Shown piece after piece: positions 19,354 through 27,809 of a stretch of DNA of 64,000 nt. The first letter of the stretch is position 1; each line of letters begins with the position of its first letter. The stretch spans positions 79,106 through 143,105 of the forward strand of contig NZ_VJZT01000010.1 in NCBI RefSeq assembly GCF_007097245.1, read 5' to 3'. The notes beneath the pieces were generated by a model. The model saw nothing but the letters and a program-made list of their open reading frames with translations, ran no database searches and had not been told where the DNA came from. The stretch comes from Flavobacterium restrictum. GTDB taxonomy: Bacteria > Bacteroidota > Bacteroidia > Flavobacteriales > Flavobacteriaceae. Made by a program: the position numbers and the translations under genes.

Positions 19354-19433
19354 CCTGCAAGGTCTTTTTCAGACCTTGTAGGTATGTTATTTAAAACTAA
19401 AACACCTACAAGGTCTGAAAAAGACCTTGCAGG
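19354..19433. repeat. Long perfect inverted repeat
   Basis: Arms of 30 bp at 19354-19383 and 19404-19433 are exact reverse complements around a 20-base AT-rich loop. Each arm is itself a smaller imperfect palindrome (AAGGTCT ... AGACCTT), so each arm could also fold alone. The repeat lies between purT and the Crp-like gene and could end purT transcription. It belongs to a visually distinct class from the GGGCGTGACC elements. Confidence 0.9.
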
Positions 19434-19482
19434 AAAACAAAATAACAATCGAATTCTCGTAATTTGTGGTCAAATAAAAACA

Positions 19483-20058
19483 ATGCCTCAAATAATAGAC
19501 AATCTCTCCAAGCATATTGCGCTGACTCCCCAAGAGCAGGAACTTTTTTTGTCTAAAACTGAAATCCGCCATTACAAAGCCAAAACCATTTTGCTCCATG
19601 CTGGCGAAGTGTGTAAAACTTCGTATTTTGTAAATTCGGGTGTTTTGCGGAGTTTTAACATCAATGACAATATAGTAGAACACGTTTTGAGTTTTGCGTG
19701 TAGTGGCTGGTGGATTGGGGATATGTACAGTTTGCTTTCGCAAAAGCCAGGAAACCTTTTTATACAAGTCCTAGAAGATGCCGAAATTGTTTTGTTATCT
19801 AAAGAAAATCAGGAAATCCTGTACCAAGAAATTCCCAAATTGGAACGCTTTTTTAGGATTTTGACCGAAAATTCGTTGGTAGCCCATCAGGAGCGTTTGA
19901 TGGATAATTTGAGTCTTTCGGCGGAGGAACGGTTTGAGAAATTTTGCAAAAAAAATCCAGATTTAATCCAGAAAGTGTCTCAAAAACAAATTGCCTCCTA
20001 TTTAGGAGTAACCCCCGAATTTTTCAGTAAAATGAAAAGTAAGCTTTTAAGGAAGTGA
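19483..20058 (+). CDS. Crp/Fnr-family transcriptional regulator
   Basis: A 191-aa regulator with an N-terminal cyclic-nucleotide-binding (cupin-like) domain (about residues 15-120, including RHYKAKTILLHAGE and VNSGVLRSF). The C-terminal half has a recognisable but short helix-turn-helix (QKQIASYLGVTPEFFSKMKS). It lacks the cysteines of Fnr-type oxygen sensors, and the ligand is unknown. ATG at 19483 was chosen because an earlier start at 19384 would translate the inverted repeat. It is directly upstream of the pirin gene, which it may control. Confidence 0.85.
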   Translation: MPQIIDNLSKHIALTPQEQELFLSKTEIRHYKAKTILLHAGEVCKTSYFVNSGVLRSFNINDNIVEHVLSFACSGWWIGDMYSLLSQKPGNLFIQVLEDAEIVLLSKENQEILYQEIPKLERFFRILTENSLVAHQERLMDNLSLSAEERFEKFCKKNPDLIQKVSQKQIASYLGVTPEFFSKMKSKLLRK

Positions 20059-20212
20059 TCAGTGGTTAGTATTAAGTAAACAGTCTCATGAAAACAGACA
20101 GTTTTGTCACTAAATTACTGAACACTGACCACTATTTTCTTAATCTACATTAAGTACCTTTTGCTTACTTCCATCGTAAATTTGTGTAACAATAATCACT
20201 AAAAATTTTATT

Positions 20213-20929
20213 ATGGCAACTACAGTTTTACACAAAGCAGCTACAAGAGGACACGCAGATCACGGATGGTTAAACGCGTATCACAGTTTTAGTTTTGCCA
20301 GTTGGTACAATCCGGATAGAGTGCAGTTTGGGATGTTACGTGTTTTAAACGACGATACCGTTTCTGGCGGAATGGGTTTTGGCACGCATCCACACGACAA
20401 TATGGAAATTATTACCATTCCCTTAGAGGGTGATTTGGCGCACAAAGACAGCATGGGAAATGAATCGACTATAAAAACAGGCGATGTGCAAGTAATGAGT
20501 GCTGGAACGGGAATTCAACACAGTGAGTTTAATCCAAATGCAGATCAACGTACTAAATTATTTCAGATTTGGTTGTTTCCAAAAGTGAGAAACGTAACCC
20601 CTCGTTATCAACAAATTACATTAGATACAGCAGAACAAAAAAATAATTTTGCTCAAATACTATCGCCAAATCCTGATGATGCTGGCGTTTGGATTCATCA
20701 AGATGCTTGGTTTTATTTAGCTGATTTTAGCGCTGGATTTACCAAACAATATGAATTGAAAAAAGGAGGAAACGGAATGTATGTTTTCGTGATTTCAGGA
20801 ACAATTACCGTTGACGGTCAGGAATTAGAAACTCGTGATGGTCTGGGAATTACTGATTTTAAAACCTTGGATTTCAAAGCATCAACCGATGCGAAATTTT
20901 TATTAATGGAAATTCCAATGGCACAGTAA
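20213..20929 (+). CDS. Pirin-family bicupin protein
   Basis: A 238-aa pirin. The N-terminal cupin contains the metal ligands in HPHDNMEIIT and GTGIQHSEFN (the three His and one Glu of pirin-type iron sites). The C-terminal cupin is degenerate. Bacterial pirins such as YhhW can show quercetinase activity; others act as redox-responsive partners. It follows a Crp/Fnr-like regulator gene, a pairing seen in other Bacteroidetes. It is probably stress-responsive, although its own substrate is unknown. Confidence 0.9.
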   Translation: MATTVLHKAATRGHADHGWLNAYHSFSFASWYNPDRVQFGMLRVLNDDTVSGGMGFGTHPHDNMEIITIPLEGDLAHKDSMGNESTIKTGDVQVMSAGTGIQHSEFNPNADQRTKLFQIWLFPKVRNVTPRYQQITLDTAEQKNNFAQILSPNPDDAGVWIHQDAWFYLADFSAGFTKQYELKKGGNGMYVFVISGTITVDGQELETRDGLGITDFKTLDFKASTDAKFLLMEIPMAQ

Positions 20930-20973
20930 TAACGAATATAGTTTAATATAAATCCTATTGAAACCCTAGAATT

Positions 20974-21546
20974 CTAGCTTTTCGATAGGATTTTCTCGTT
21001 TAATTTACGGATTACTCGAGCTGGATTTCCAACTGCCAAGGAGTTTTCGGGAATGTCTTTGGTCACCACTGATCCTGCACCAATTACGCAACCCGCACCA
21101 ATAGTAACTCCCGGACAAATAACGGAATTTCCTCCTATCCAGCAATCATTGCCTATAGTTACGGGCTTGGAGAACTCAACCGTTCGTCTTTCTAGCGCAT
21201 CAAGCGGATGTGTTGCTGTGTAAATATGCACACCAGGCGCAAAGAAAACATTATTTCCGATGGTTACTTTCATAGTATCGAGAACCACACAATTGACATT
21301 GAAATATACATTCTCTCCGGAATGAATGTTATACCCATAATCACAATGAAATGGCGGTTCTATGTACAAACGCTTGTGCGAATTGGGGAGTAATTCTCTT
21401 AAAATAGCACGTGATTTTCCGTTCATCAAATACTCGGTAACGTTGAGTTTGTGAAGCAATTTTTTGGCTTTGTTGCGTTCCTCGGCAAGTTGTTTGTCAT
21501 TGGCAAAGTAAATTTCGCCCAAAAGCATTTTCTCTTTTTCAGTCAT
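20974..21546 (-). CDS. maa: Maltose/galactoside-type O-acetyltransferase
   Basis: A 190-aa hexapeptide-repeat acetyltransferase. It has the Mac N-terminal helix domain (EKEKMLLGEIYFANDKQL) and then a left-handed beta-helix with HPLDALERR, the catalytic His region, and the repeats IGNDCWIGGNSVICPGVTIG. It transfers acetyl from acetyl-CoA to a sugar hydroxyl in the cytosol. The true acceptor is unknown in this family. Convergent with pirin. Confidence 0.88.
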   Translation of the reverse strand: MTEKEKMLLGEIYFANDKQLAEERNKAKKLLHKLNVTEYLMNGKSRAILRELLPNSHKRLYIEPPFHCDYGYNIHSGENVYFNVNCVVLDTMKVTIGNNVFFAPGVHIYTATHPLDALERRTVEFSKPVTIGNDCWIGGNSVICPGVTIGAGCVIGAGSVVTKDIPENSLAVGNPARVIRKLNEKILSKS

Positions 21547-21689
21547 TTTTTACAATTTTTAAGGAGTTCAAACCGAGTAGTAAATGTATTAAAATAGTGG
21601 TACTTTTAAGTAACAATCATCGTATGATGACGTGTCTTAAAAATTAGACAAAATGGAGTAATGGATTGATTTTGAATTATTATTGACAC

Positions 21690-21848
21690 TATTGCTTCTT
21701 TTGACTTTACGACATTAAAACTTTCGACTTACTTATAAGCAAAGAAAGTAAAGTTTAAAATAGCATTATCTCAAAAAATACTATTTTTGCATCCGGATTG
21801 AAATCCATTTTCAATCCTTTACAACCGTTCAATCTTTAAATTAAAAAT
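21690..21848 (+). promoter_or_regulatory. Intergenic region before fabD
   Basis: The 302-base gap between maa and fabD holds a degenerate GACTTTACGACATT...CTTTCGACTT repeat at about 21695-21733 and a TATTTTTG box at about 21783-21790 that could serve as the -7 element of fabD. No other gene is visible. Confidence 0.4.
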
Positions 21849-22721
21849 ATGAAAGCATACGTATTTCCGGGTCAAGGCGCACAATTTACAGGAATGGGAA
21901 AAGAGTTATACGAAAACTCCGCATTAGCAAGAGAGTTATTCGAAAAAGCAAATGAAATTTTAGGTTTTCGCATTACAGATATCATGTTCGAAGGCACTGC
22001 CGAAGAGTTGAAAGAAACCAAAGTGACCCAACCAGCGGTTTTCTTGCATTCGGTTATTTTGGCGAAAACGTTAGAAAATTTTCATCCTGAAATGGTAGCG
22101 GGACATTCCTTGGGTGAATTCTCGGCATTGGTTGCTAATGGTACTTTGTCATTTGAAGATGGATTACAATTGGTTTCAAAACGAGCTTTGGCGATGCAAA
22201 AAGCCTGCGAAATCAAACCTTCGACTATGGCGGCAGTTCTAGGATTAGCGGACAATATAGTAGAGGAAGTTTGTGCTTCTATAGACGGGATTGTAGTGGC
22301 TGCCAATTACAACTGTCCCGGACAATTAGTAATTTCAGGCGAAACAACCGCGGTAGAAAAAGCGTGCGAAGCCATGAAAGCTGCTGGTGCCAAACGGGCG
22401 TTGTTATTGCCTGTTGGCGGTGCCTTTCACTCCCCAATGATGGAACCTGCAAGAGAAGAACTAGCCGCAGCTATTGAGGCAACGTCATTCTCCACGCCTA
22501 TTTGCCCCGTATACCAAAACGTGACAGCAAGCGCAGTTTCTGACCCAGCCGAAATCAAGAAAAACCTTATTACCCAATTGACAGCTCCTGTAAAATGGAC
22601 GCAATCTGTGCAACAAATGATTGCCGATGGAGCCACTTTGTTTACCGAAGTAGGCCCAGGCAAAGTATTAGCAGGATTAATTGGGAAAATTAATAAAGAA
22701 GCGGTTACGGCGAATGCATAA
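21849..22721 (+). CDS. fabD: Malonyl-CoA:ACP transacylase
   Basis: FabD, 290 aa, moves malonyl from CoA to acyl carrier protein to start fatty-acid elongation. It begins KAYVFPGQGAQFTGMG, has the active-site GHSLGEF with Ser87, and carries the partner histidine in GGAFHSPMM (about residue 197). The GPGKVLAGLIGKI segment lies near the C-terminus. Length is typical. Confidence 0.96.
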   Translation: MKAYVFPGQGAQFTGMGKELYENSALARELFEKANEILGFRITDIMFEGTAEELKETKVTQPAVFLHSVILAKTLENFHPEMVAGHSLGEFSALVANGTLSFEDGLQLVSKRALAMQKACEIKPSTMAAVLGLADNIVEEVCASIDGIVVAANYNCPGQLVISGETTAVEKACEAMKAAGAKRALLLPVGGAFHSPMMEPAREELAAAIEATSFSTPICPVYQNVTASAVSDPAEIKKNLITQLTAPVKWTQSVQQMIADGATLFTEVGPGKVLAGLIGKINKEAVTANA

Positions 22722-22771
22722 AATTTCCTGATGTGAACCATGAGGTAAACTTTGATTCGTATTCCTAAAAA

Positions 22772-22812
22772 CAAAAAGCCCTTCAATGACAAATTTGAAG
22801 GGCTTTTTGTGT
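22772..22812. terminator. Bidirectional terminator between fabD and the receptor gene
   Basis: Perfect stem at 22772-22786 and 22795-22809 (core AAGCCCTTCAA / TTGAAGGGCTT) with A-run and T-run on either side, serving two convergent genes. Confidence 0.85.
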
Positions 22813-22827
22813 TTACTAAAATAAACT

Positions 22828-25068
22828 TTATTTAATCATACCACCACCTTGTTTTACTTTTTCGGTAGAGATGTCGGTGTTTTCTTTTTCCAGTTTTAAG
22901 TTTCCAAAATTGTAGGTTAATGAAAATCGGAAGGTTCTTGAATCTTGTTTTTGATAAAATCGCGTATCCAAATTTTCGCCTGCAATCAAAGCGTTTACCT
23001 CGTTTTTGTTGAAAACATCAAAACAATGCAAGCCAATTTTCAATTTTTTGTTCATGAAATCTTTGTTGAACGAAATGTCAAATTCTTGTATTGGTTTTTC
23101 GATTTGGTAAATTTCCCAAGTCCCTTTTGGCAAAATAAAATACGAGATCGAGTTGGTAATATCCCACGGCAACATAATTTGTGCTTGTGCGCTATAATTA
23201 GTAATTGCTTTGTTCGTGTAGGGAAAGGTATAACCGTCAATACTCGATTTGACATAATTGACATTGATGAAAATATAATTCATTTTGTCAATGGTATTCA
23301 TGCGTTTTTGGAATTCTTCTTTTCCTTTAAAAAAGTAATCTAACGGAATTGGAAACGACGCAAAGGCACTAAAAGTCTTGATTTTATCAAATTGTTGAAA
23401 CGTTTGATTGCTGATTAATTCGCCCGGTTTGGCACTAAAAATAAACCGACTATCGTCCTTGGCAATGGTATAATTGGCACCTAATTGTACAAATTGAAAT
23501 GCTGTAAGTTTTAGCTCAAAATTGTCGTAAAAAACAGGTTGCAAAGTCAAATTTCCGTTCGATGAATTGTATTGATTAAAATTTGAACTGTTGTTTGGGT
23601 CAATTGTATTGTAATTGGGTTGCGAGATTTTTTTGGAGTAGGAAGTACTCAAGTTTACTTGCGAAGTCAGTTCGTACAAGGCACTTATGTTGGGGAAAAA
23701 ATTGGTATTTTTGTATTCAATTTTATCCGTAATGGTGCTGGCGTCCCGTTTTACATCAAAATCTTCAAAACGCAAACCTGCCGTAAAATTGAATTTTTTT
23801 ATTTTTTTTCGGGCTTCGGCATAAAAAGCCAAGTTGGTTTCGTTGTAATTAAAATTAATAATTTGAGCATATTGGTTGGTGCCAAAAATAGCATTATTAG
23901 GACTGTTAATGTTATACTTTCCTAAATCATTCACTTGTATTGAATTGAATTTTCCGCCAGTATTAATCGAGAAATCTTTTTTCCCAAAAGGGATTGCAAA
24001 ATCATATTTCAGGTAATAATTCGTCAATCCAAAATCGATATTTCCGTTGTTAAAGGAGTTGCCACTTGTGGTGTTGTACCCACTGGATTCGGTCAAAGGA
24101 TTTTTGCCAAAGGTGTTCAAGAAAGCGGTTACATCCAGCGTTCTTCCTATGGTATCCAATTTGGTTTTGTATTGTAAACTAAATTCGTGGTTGTTGTTTT
24201 TGTTTTTGGTTGTTCCGTTGTCTTTGTAATCAATGCCTTCGCCCAGTGTGGTTGCGTTGTATACATTTCGGTCGTTGCCAAAATTGCCGTTGTAATTAAA
24301 TAACACATTGGATTTGGTACTTACTTTATAATTTACTCCCACCCTAAAATACTGATTCCTATTGGTAGAAACGGAAAAGTTTTCTTGAAATAGGTTTTTT
24401 ACTGGAGCAAATGCGGTAAAAGCTTGGCCGTTTCTAGACAAATTATCACTATCAATATAATTGAAACCTGCCATAGTTTGCCAGCTAAAATTCTTTTCCT
24501 TTCCGTTGAGTAAAATTTGCGGACTTGGTTTTTGGTATTTATTAAAATTATAGTTGATGTTAAAGCTAGCATTAATTCCCTTTAATCGTTTAGAACTCGT
24601 GATAATATTAATTACAGAGCCACTAGAATTAGCATCAAAGGAAGCACCAGGATTGTAAATTAATTCTACTTTCTCGATAGCATTTGCCGGAAGGCTAGAT
24701 AAATAATTTTGTAAATCAGTGCCACTTAACGTACTCGGTGCACCATCTACATAAATTTTCACGCTTTTGCCATTTAGTGATAAACTGCCTGTAGGAGAAG
24801 TAATTACGCCAGGTAGTTTTTTTACAGCATCGAGACTGCTACCGCTATTGAGCATTCCGTTGTCCTTTACGCTAACGGTGGTTTTGTCTGATTCAACCTT
24901 TAAAAACTGCTTTTTGTTGCCGTAAACAGTAACTTCTTTTAGCGAATTTGCTTTTGGTTTTACAGTATCCAAGACGACTTTGGATGGGGTTTCAGGATTG
25001 TTTTTGGTTTCTTGTGCCAAGGTAAATACAGTGACAAGAAAAGTCAAAGGGATAAAATGTAATTTCAT
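22828..25068 (-). CDS. TonB-dependent-receptor-like outer membrane beta-barrel protein
   Basis: A 746-aa outer-membrane protein. It has a signal peptide (cut near TLAQ) and a plug-like domain (about residues 40-160: VTVYGNKKQFLKVESDKTTVSV ..., KLPGVITSPTGSLSLNGKSVKIYVDG, NPGASFDANSSGSVINI). A long Asn/aromatic-rich barrel follows, of the OMP_b-brl_3 type. Members take part in uptake or stress responses, but the ligand is not evident. There is no partner SusD gene nearby. Confidence 0.85.
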   Translation of the reverse strand: MKLHFIPLTFLVTVFTLAQETKNNPETPSKVVLDTVKPKANSLKEVTVYGNKKQFLKVESDKTTVSVKDNGMLNSGSSLDAVKKLPGVITSPTGSLSLNGKSVKIYVDGAPSTLSGTDLQNYLSSLPANAIEKVELIYNPGASFDANSSGSVINIITSSKRLKGINASFNINYNFNKYQKPSPQILLNGKEKNFSWQTMAGFNYIDSDNLSRNGQAFTAFAPVKNLFQENFSVSTNRNQYFRVGVNYKVSTKSNVLFNYNGNFGNDRNVYNATTLGEGIDYKDNGTTKNKNNNHEFSLQYKTKLDTIGRTLDVTAFLNTFGKNPLTESSGYNTTSGNSFNNGNIDFGLTNYYLKYDFAIPFGKKDFSINTGGKFNSIQVNDLGKYNINSPNNAIFGTNQYAQIINFNYNETNLAFYAEARKKIKKFNFTAGLRFEDFDVKRDASTITDKIEYKNTNFFPNISALYELTSQVNLSTSYSKKISQPNYNTIDPNNSSNFNQYNSSNGNLTLQPVFYDNFELKLTAFQFVQLGANYTIAKDDSRFIFSAKPGELISNQTFQQFDKIKTFSAFASFPIPLDYFFKGKEEFQKRMNTIDKMNYIFINVNYVKSSIDGYTFPYTNKAITNYSAQAQIMLPWDITNSISYFILPKGTWEIYQIEKPIQEFDISFNKDFMNKKLKIGLHCFDVFNKNEVNALIAGENLDTRFYQKQDSRTFRFSLTYNFGNLKLEKENTDISTEKVKQGGGMIK

Positions 25069-25141
25069 AAGTTGATTGATTTTGATTGATTACCTACAAG
25101 ACTTTCAAAATCAAAAAATGTTACAACTACTGTTAAAAAAA

Positions 25142-25276
25142 TTAAGAAATTTTAGTATAATGCCGTACAATAGTCGCTTGAACACAACGTTTTCCGTTAC
25201 TTCCACCACAAATTCTCCCCGAGGTAGAACAAGAAGTGATCAGGATTAAAAGTAGGAGTAGGGATAGTTTTTTCAA
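25142..25276 (-). CDS. Tiny lipoprotein with a TTG start
   Basis: A 44-aa product: Lys-Lys, a run of leucines, then the lipobox ITSC (Cys16), followed by a Gly/Ser-rich mature part with two more cysteines (Cys23, Cys31). This is a textbook lipoprotein signal with a processed peptide of only 29 residues. The only plausible start is TTG at 25276, 11 bases after the GH3 stop, so it is probably translated from the same mRNA. It is conserved in character with small lipoproteins of Flavobacteria, but I know no function. Confidence 0.6.
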   Translation of the reverse strand: MKKLSLLLLLILITSCSTSGRICGGSNGKRCVQATIVRHYTKIS

Positions 25277-25286
25277 TTTGAATGAA

Positions 25287-26795
25287 TTACATGTTTTTTA
25301 GTTGTTCTAGATAATCTCGTTGATTGGATAATCTCGGGATTTTATGTTGCCCGCCCAATTTATCTCGTTCTTTGAGCCAATCATAAAATAAATTTTCACG
25401 AGCGATATTTATTATCAAAGGGTTCAAAGTCATGTTATTGTGTCGTTTTGCTTCGTAATCCGAGTTTAAGGATTGTAGGGTCTCGTCGAGTACTTTATGA
25501 AAAAGGCCTATGTCGGCAGGTTTTTTCTTGAACTCAATCATCCATTCGTGGGCTCCTTTTTCCTTTTCTTTCATAAAAACTGGCGCAACGGTATAATCGA
25601 CGACTTCGGTTTGGGTTATTTTGCAGGCTTTGGCAATGGCCTGATCGGTATTTTCAACCATTAATTCCTCACCAAATACGTTGATGTGGTGTTTCGTTCT
25701 TCCTGTAACTCGAATTCGATATGGATTTAAGGAGGTAAAACGCACTGTATCACCAATTAAATAGCGCCATAATCCAGAATTAGTGGTAATTACCAAAGCA
25801 TAGTTTTTGAAAAGCACCACATCTGCCAGGCGAATGGTTTCTTGCTCTGGAGTGCCAAAAGTGTCCATGGGAATAAATTCATAGAAAATCCCGTAATCCA
25901 ACATCAAAAGTAAATCACTGGAATTATTCAAATCCTGAATGGCAAAAAAACCTTCGGAAGCATTGTATATTTCGTAATATTTGAATTCTTTTTTGGGAAG
26001 TATTTTTTGGTACTGCTCTCGATAGGGTTCAAAATTTACGCCACCGTGAAAATAAACTTCCAAGTTGGGCCAGACTTCCAGCAAATTTCCTTTTCCAGTC
26101 TCTTCTAGAACTTTGTTCATCAAGACCAACATCCATGATGGAACGCCAGCAAAACTGGTTACATTTTCATTTTTGGTTTCGTTTATAATGGCTGCAATTT
26201 TGGTTTCCCAATTACTCATTAAGGAGGTTTTGCTACTTGGCGTACTACTAAATTCGGCCCAAATAGGCATATTTTCAATCAAAATAGCTGATAAATCCCC
26301 AAAAAAACTATTCTTGTCTTCGTAAATTTGGGAGCTTCCGCCTAACCGCAAACTTTTTCCTAAAAACATTTCAGAATCTTCGTTGTTGTTCAAATACATG
26401 CACAACAAATCTTTGCTGCCTTTGTAATGGCAATCGTCTAATGCTTCGTAACTTACGGGAATGAATTTGCTTTTGGCATTAGTTGTACCGCTGGATTTTG
26501 CAAACCATTTGATAGGCGTTTCCCAAAAAACATTTTGCTCGCCTTGCCTCGTACGTTCAATCATGGGTTGCAATTCTTCATACGTCGAAATGGGAATCCT
26601 TTTGGCAAAAGTGGCATAGGAATGTATCGATTCATAATCATATTGCTTTCCAACTACTGTGTTTTCCGAGGCTCGAATGAGATTCAGCAACAATTCTTCC
26701 TGAACTTCATTTGGGTATTTTATAAAAAGTTCAATTTGATGAATTCGCTGTTTAAGAACCCAAGAAGCAAAAGAATTTAGTATTGGTAAAGGCAT
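25287..26795 (-). CDS. GH3-family (auxin-promoter-type) acyl-adenylating protein
   Basis: A 502-aa member of the GH3 family, which in plants adenylates carboxylic acids (e.g. auxin, jasmonate) and joins them to amino acids. It has the adenylation motif FAKSSGTTNAKSKFIP (around residues 93-108), the YNASEGFFAIQ motif and LWRYLIGDTVRF, which form the ATP/acyl-adenylate site in the ANL superfamily. Bacterial GH3 proteins are frequent in Bacteroidetes; their substrates are unknown. It heads a short operon with the tiny lipoprotein gene. Confidence 0.88.
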   Translation of the reverse strand: MPLPILNSFASWVLKQRIHQIELFIKYPNEVQEELLLNLIRASENTVVGKQYDYESIHSYATFAKRIPISTYEELQPMIERTRQGEQNVFWETPIKWFAKSSGTTNAKSKFIPVSYEALDDCHYKGSKDLLCMYLNNNEDSEMFLGKSLRLGGSSQIYEDKNSFFGDLSAILIENMPIWAEFSSTPSSKTSLMSNWETKIAAIINETKNENVTSFAGVPSWMLVLMNKVLEETGKGNLLEVWPNLEVYFHGGVNFEPYREQYQKILPKKEFKYYEIYNASEGFFAIQDLNNSSDLLLMLDYGIFYEFIPMDTFGTPEQETIRLADVVLFKNYALVITTNSGLWRYLIGDTVRFTSLNPYRIRVTGRTKHHINVFGEELMVENTDQAIAKACKITQTEVVDYTVAPVFMKEKEKGAHEWMIEFKKKPADIGLFHKVLDETLQSLNSDYEAKRHNNMTLNPLIINIARENLFYDWLKERDKLGGQHKIPRLSNQRDYLEQLKNM

Positions 26796-26952
26796 TCAGA
26801 TTTTAGATTTAGGAATTAGGATTTTAGATTTGTAAAACGAGGAACAAATACTAACTTTACATCGTTATCAAAAATAGTATTTTTTTTTAAAGTTATGGAA
26901 ATTTCCAATTTCTATTTCCAATTTTAAAAAAATCTAAAATCTAAAATCAAAA

Positions 26953-27747
26953 ATGACATACGAAGGTGTTTTGACAAAAATGCAAACCGAATTTGGAAAT
27001 CCAATTCAATATTATTTGGTTTTTGAGCATAGTTTTTTGAATGTAAATCAGTTGCTTGACAAAGATATTGCGATTCATTTTATTGGGTATCAATGTTTGC
27101 ATTGTGGTAAAAAAAAGAAAATATTTCGTCAAGGATTTTGTTACGATTGTTTTATGTCGAGTGCATCAGCAGGCGATTGGATTATGCGCCCTGAACTTTC
27201 AACAGCACATTTAGGGATTGAAGATCGTGACTTGGTCTATGAACAAAAAGTACAATTGCAACCGCATATTGTGTATTTGGCTTTGTCAAGCGAAGTAAAA
27301 GTGGGGGTAACTCGTGGCTCGCAAGTGCCAACTCGATGGATTGACCAAGGCGCAACGCAAGCGATTCCCGTTGTAGAAGTTCCCAACCGATATTTAGCAG
27401 GAATTACCGAAGTTGCCTTAAAAAAAGTGTATGCGGACAAAACCAATTGGCAAAAAATGCTTAAAAACGATGTCGCTCCAGCCGATTTATTTAAAGAAAA
27501 AGCTAGTTTGAAATTTTTAATTCCAAAAGAAGCCCAGGAATTTTACGACATGAATAGCAGTGCCATTACCCAAATGCACTTTCCTGTTCTTGAATATCCA
27601 AAAAAAGTCACGAGTTTAAATCTTGATAAAACGCCTGATTTTTCAGGAAAACTCAAAGGAATCAAAGGGCAATACTTGATTTTTGAGGATGGAACTGTTT
27701 TTAATGTACGCAGTTCCGAAGGATATGTGGTACAAATTGAAGTATAA
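26953..27747 (+). CDS. DUF2797-domain protein
   Basis: A 264-aa protein with a zinc-finger-like Cys4 arrangement (C48-x2-C51 and C63-x2-C66). The DUF2797 signature segments YLALSSEVKVGVTRGSQVPTRWIDQGA and VPNRYLAGITEVALK follow, resembling a GIY-YIG-like nuclease fold. Its function is uncharacterised. It is transcribed divergently from GH3 and ends in a shared terminator. Confidence 0.85.
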   Translation: MTYEGVLTKMQTEFGNPIQYYLVFEHSFLNVNQLLDKDIAIHFIGYQCLHCGKKKKIFRQGFCYDCFMSSASAGDWIMRPELSTAHLGIEDRDLVYEQKVQLQPHIVYLALSSEVKVGVTRGSQVPTRWIDQGATQAIPVVEVPNRYLAGITEVALKKVYADKTNWQKMLKNDVAPADLFKEKASLKFLIPKEAQEFYDMNSSAITQMHFPVLEYPKKVTSLNLDKTPDFSGKLKGIKGQYLIFEDGTVFNVRSSEGYVVQIEV

Positions 27748-27753
27748 AAAAAG

Positions 27754-27793
27754 AAAGCCTAAAAGAAAGGTATTGTTCTTTTAGGCTTTTTGA
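27754..27793. terminator. Bidirectional terminator after DUF2797 / AsmA-like gene
   Basis: Stem AAAGCCTAAAAGAA (27754-27767) / TTCTTTTAGGCTTT (27776-27789), with A-rich and T-rich flanks, between two convergent genes. Confidence 0.85.
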
Positions 27794-27809
27794 TTAAAAC
27801 AAGAGCAAG

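Noticed and set aside
19384..19482. 33-residue extension of the Crp/Fnr-like regulator
   Set aside because: It would translate the second half of the 30-bp inverted repeat.
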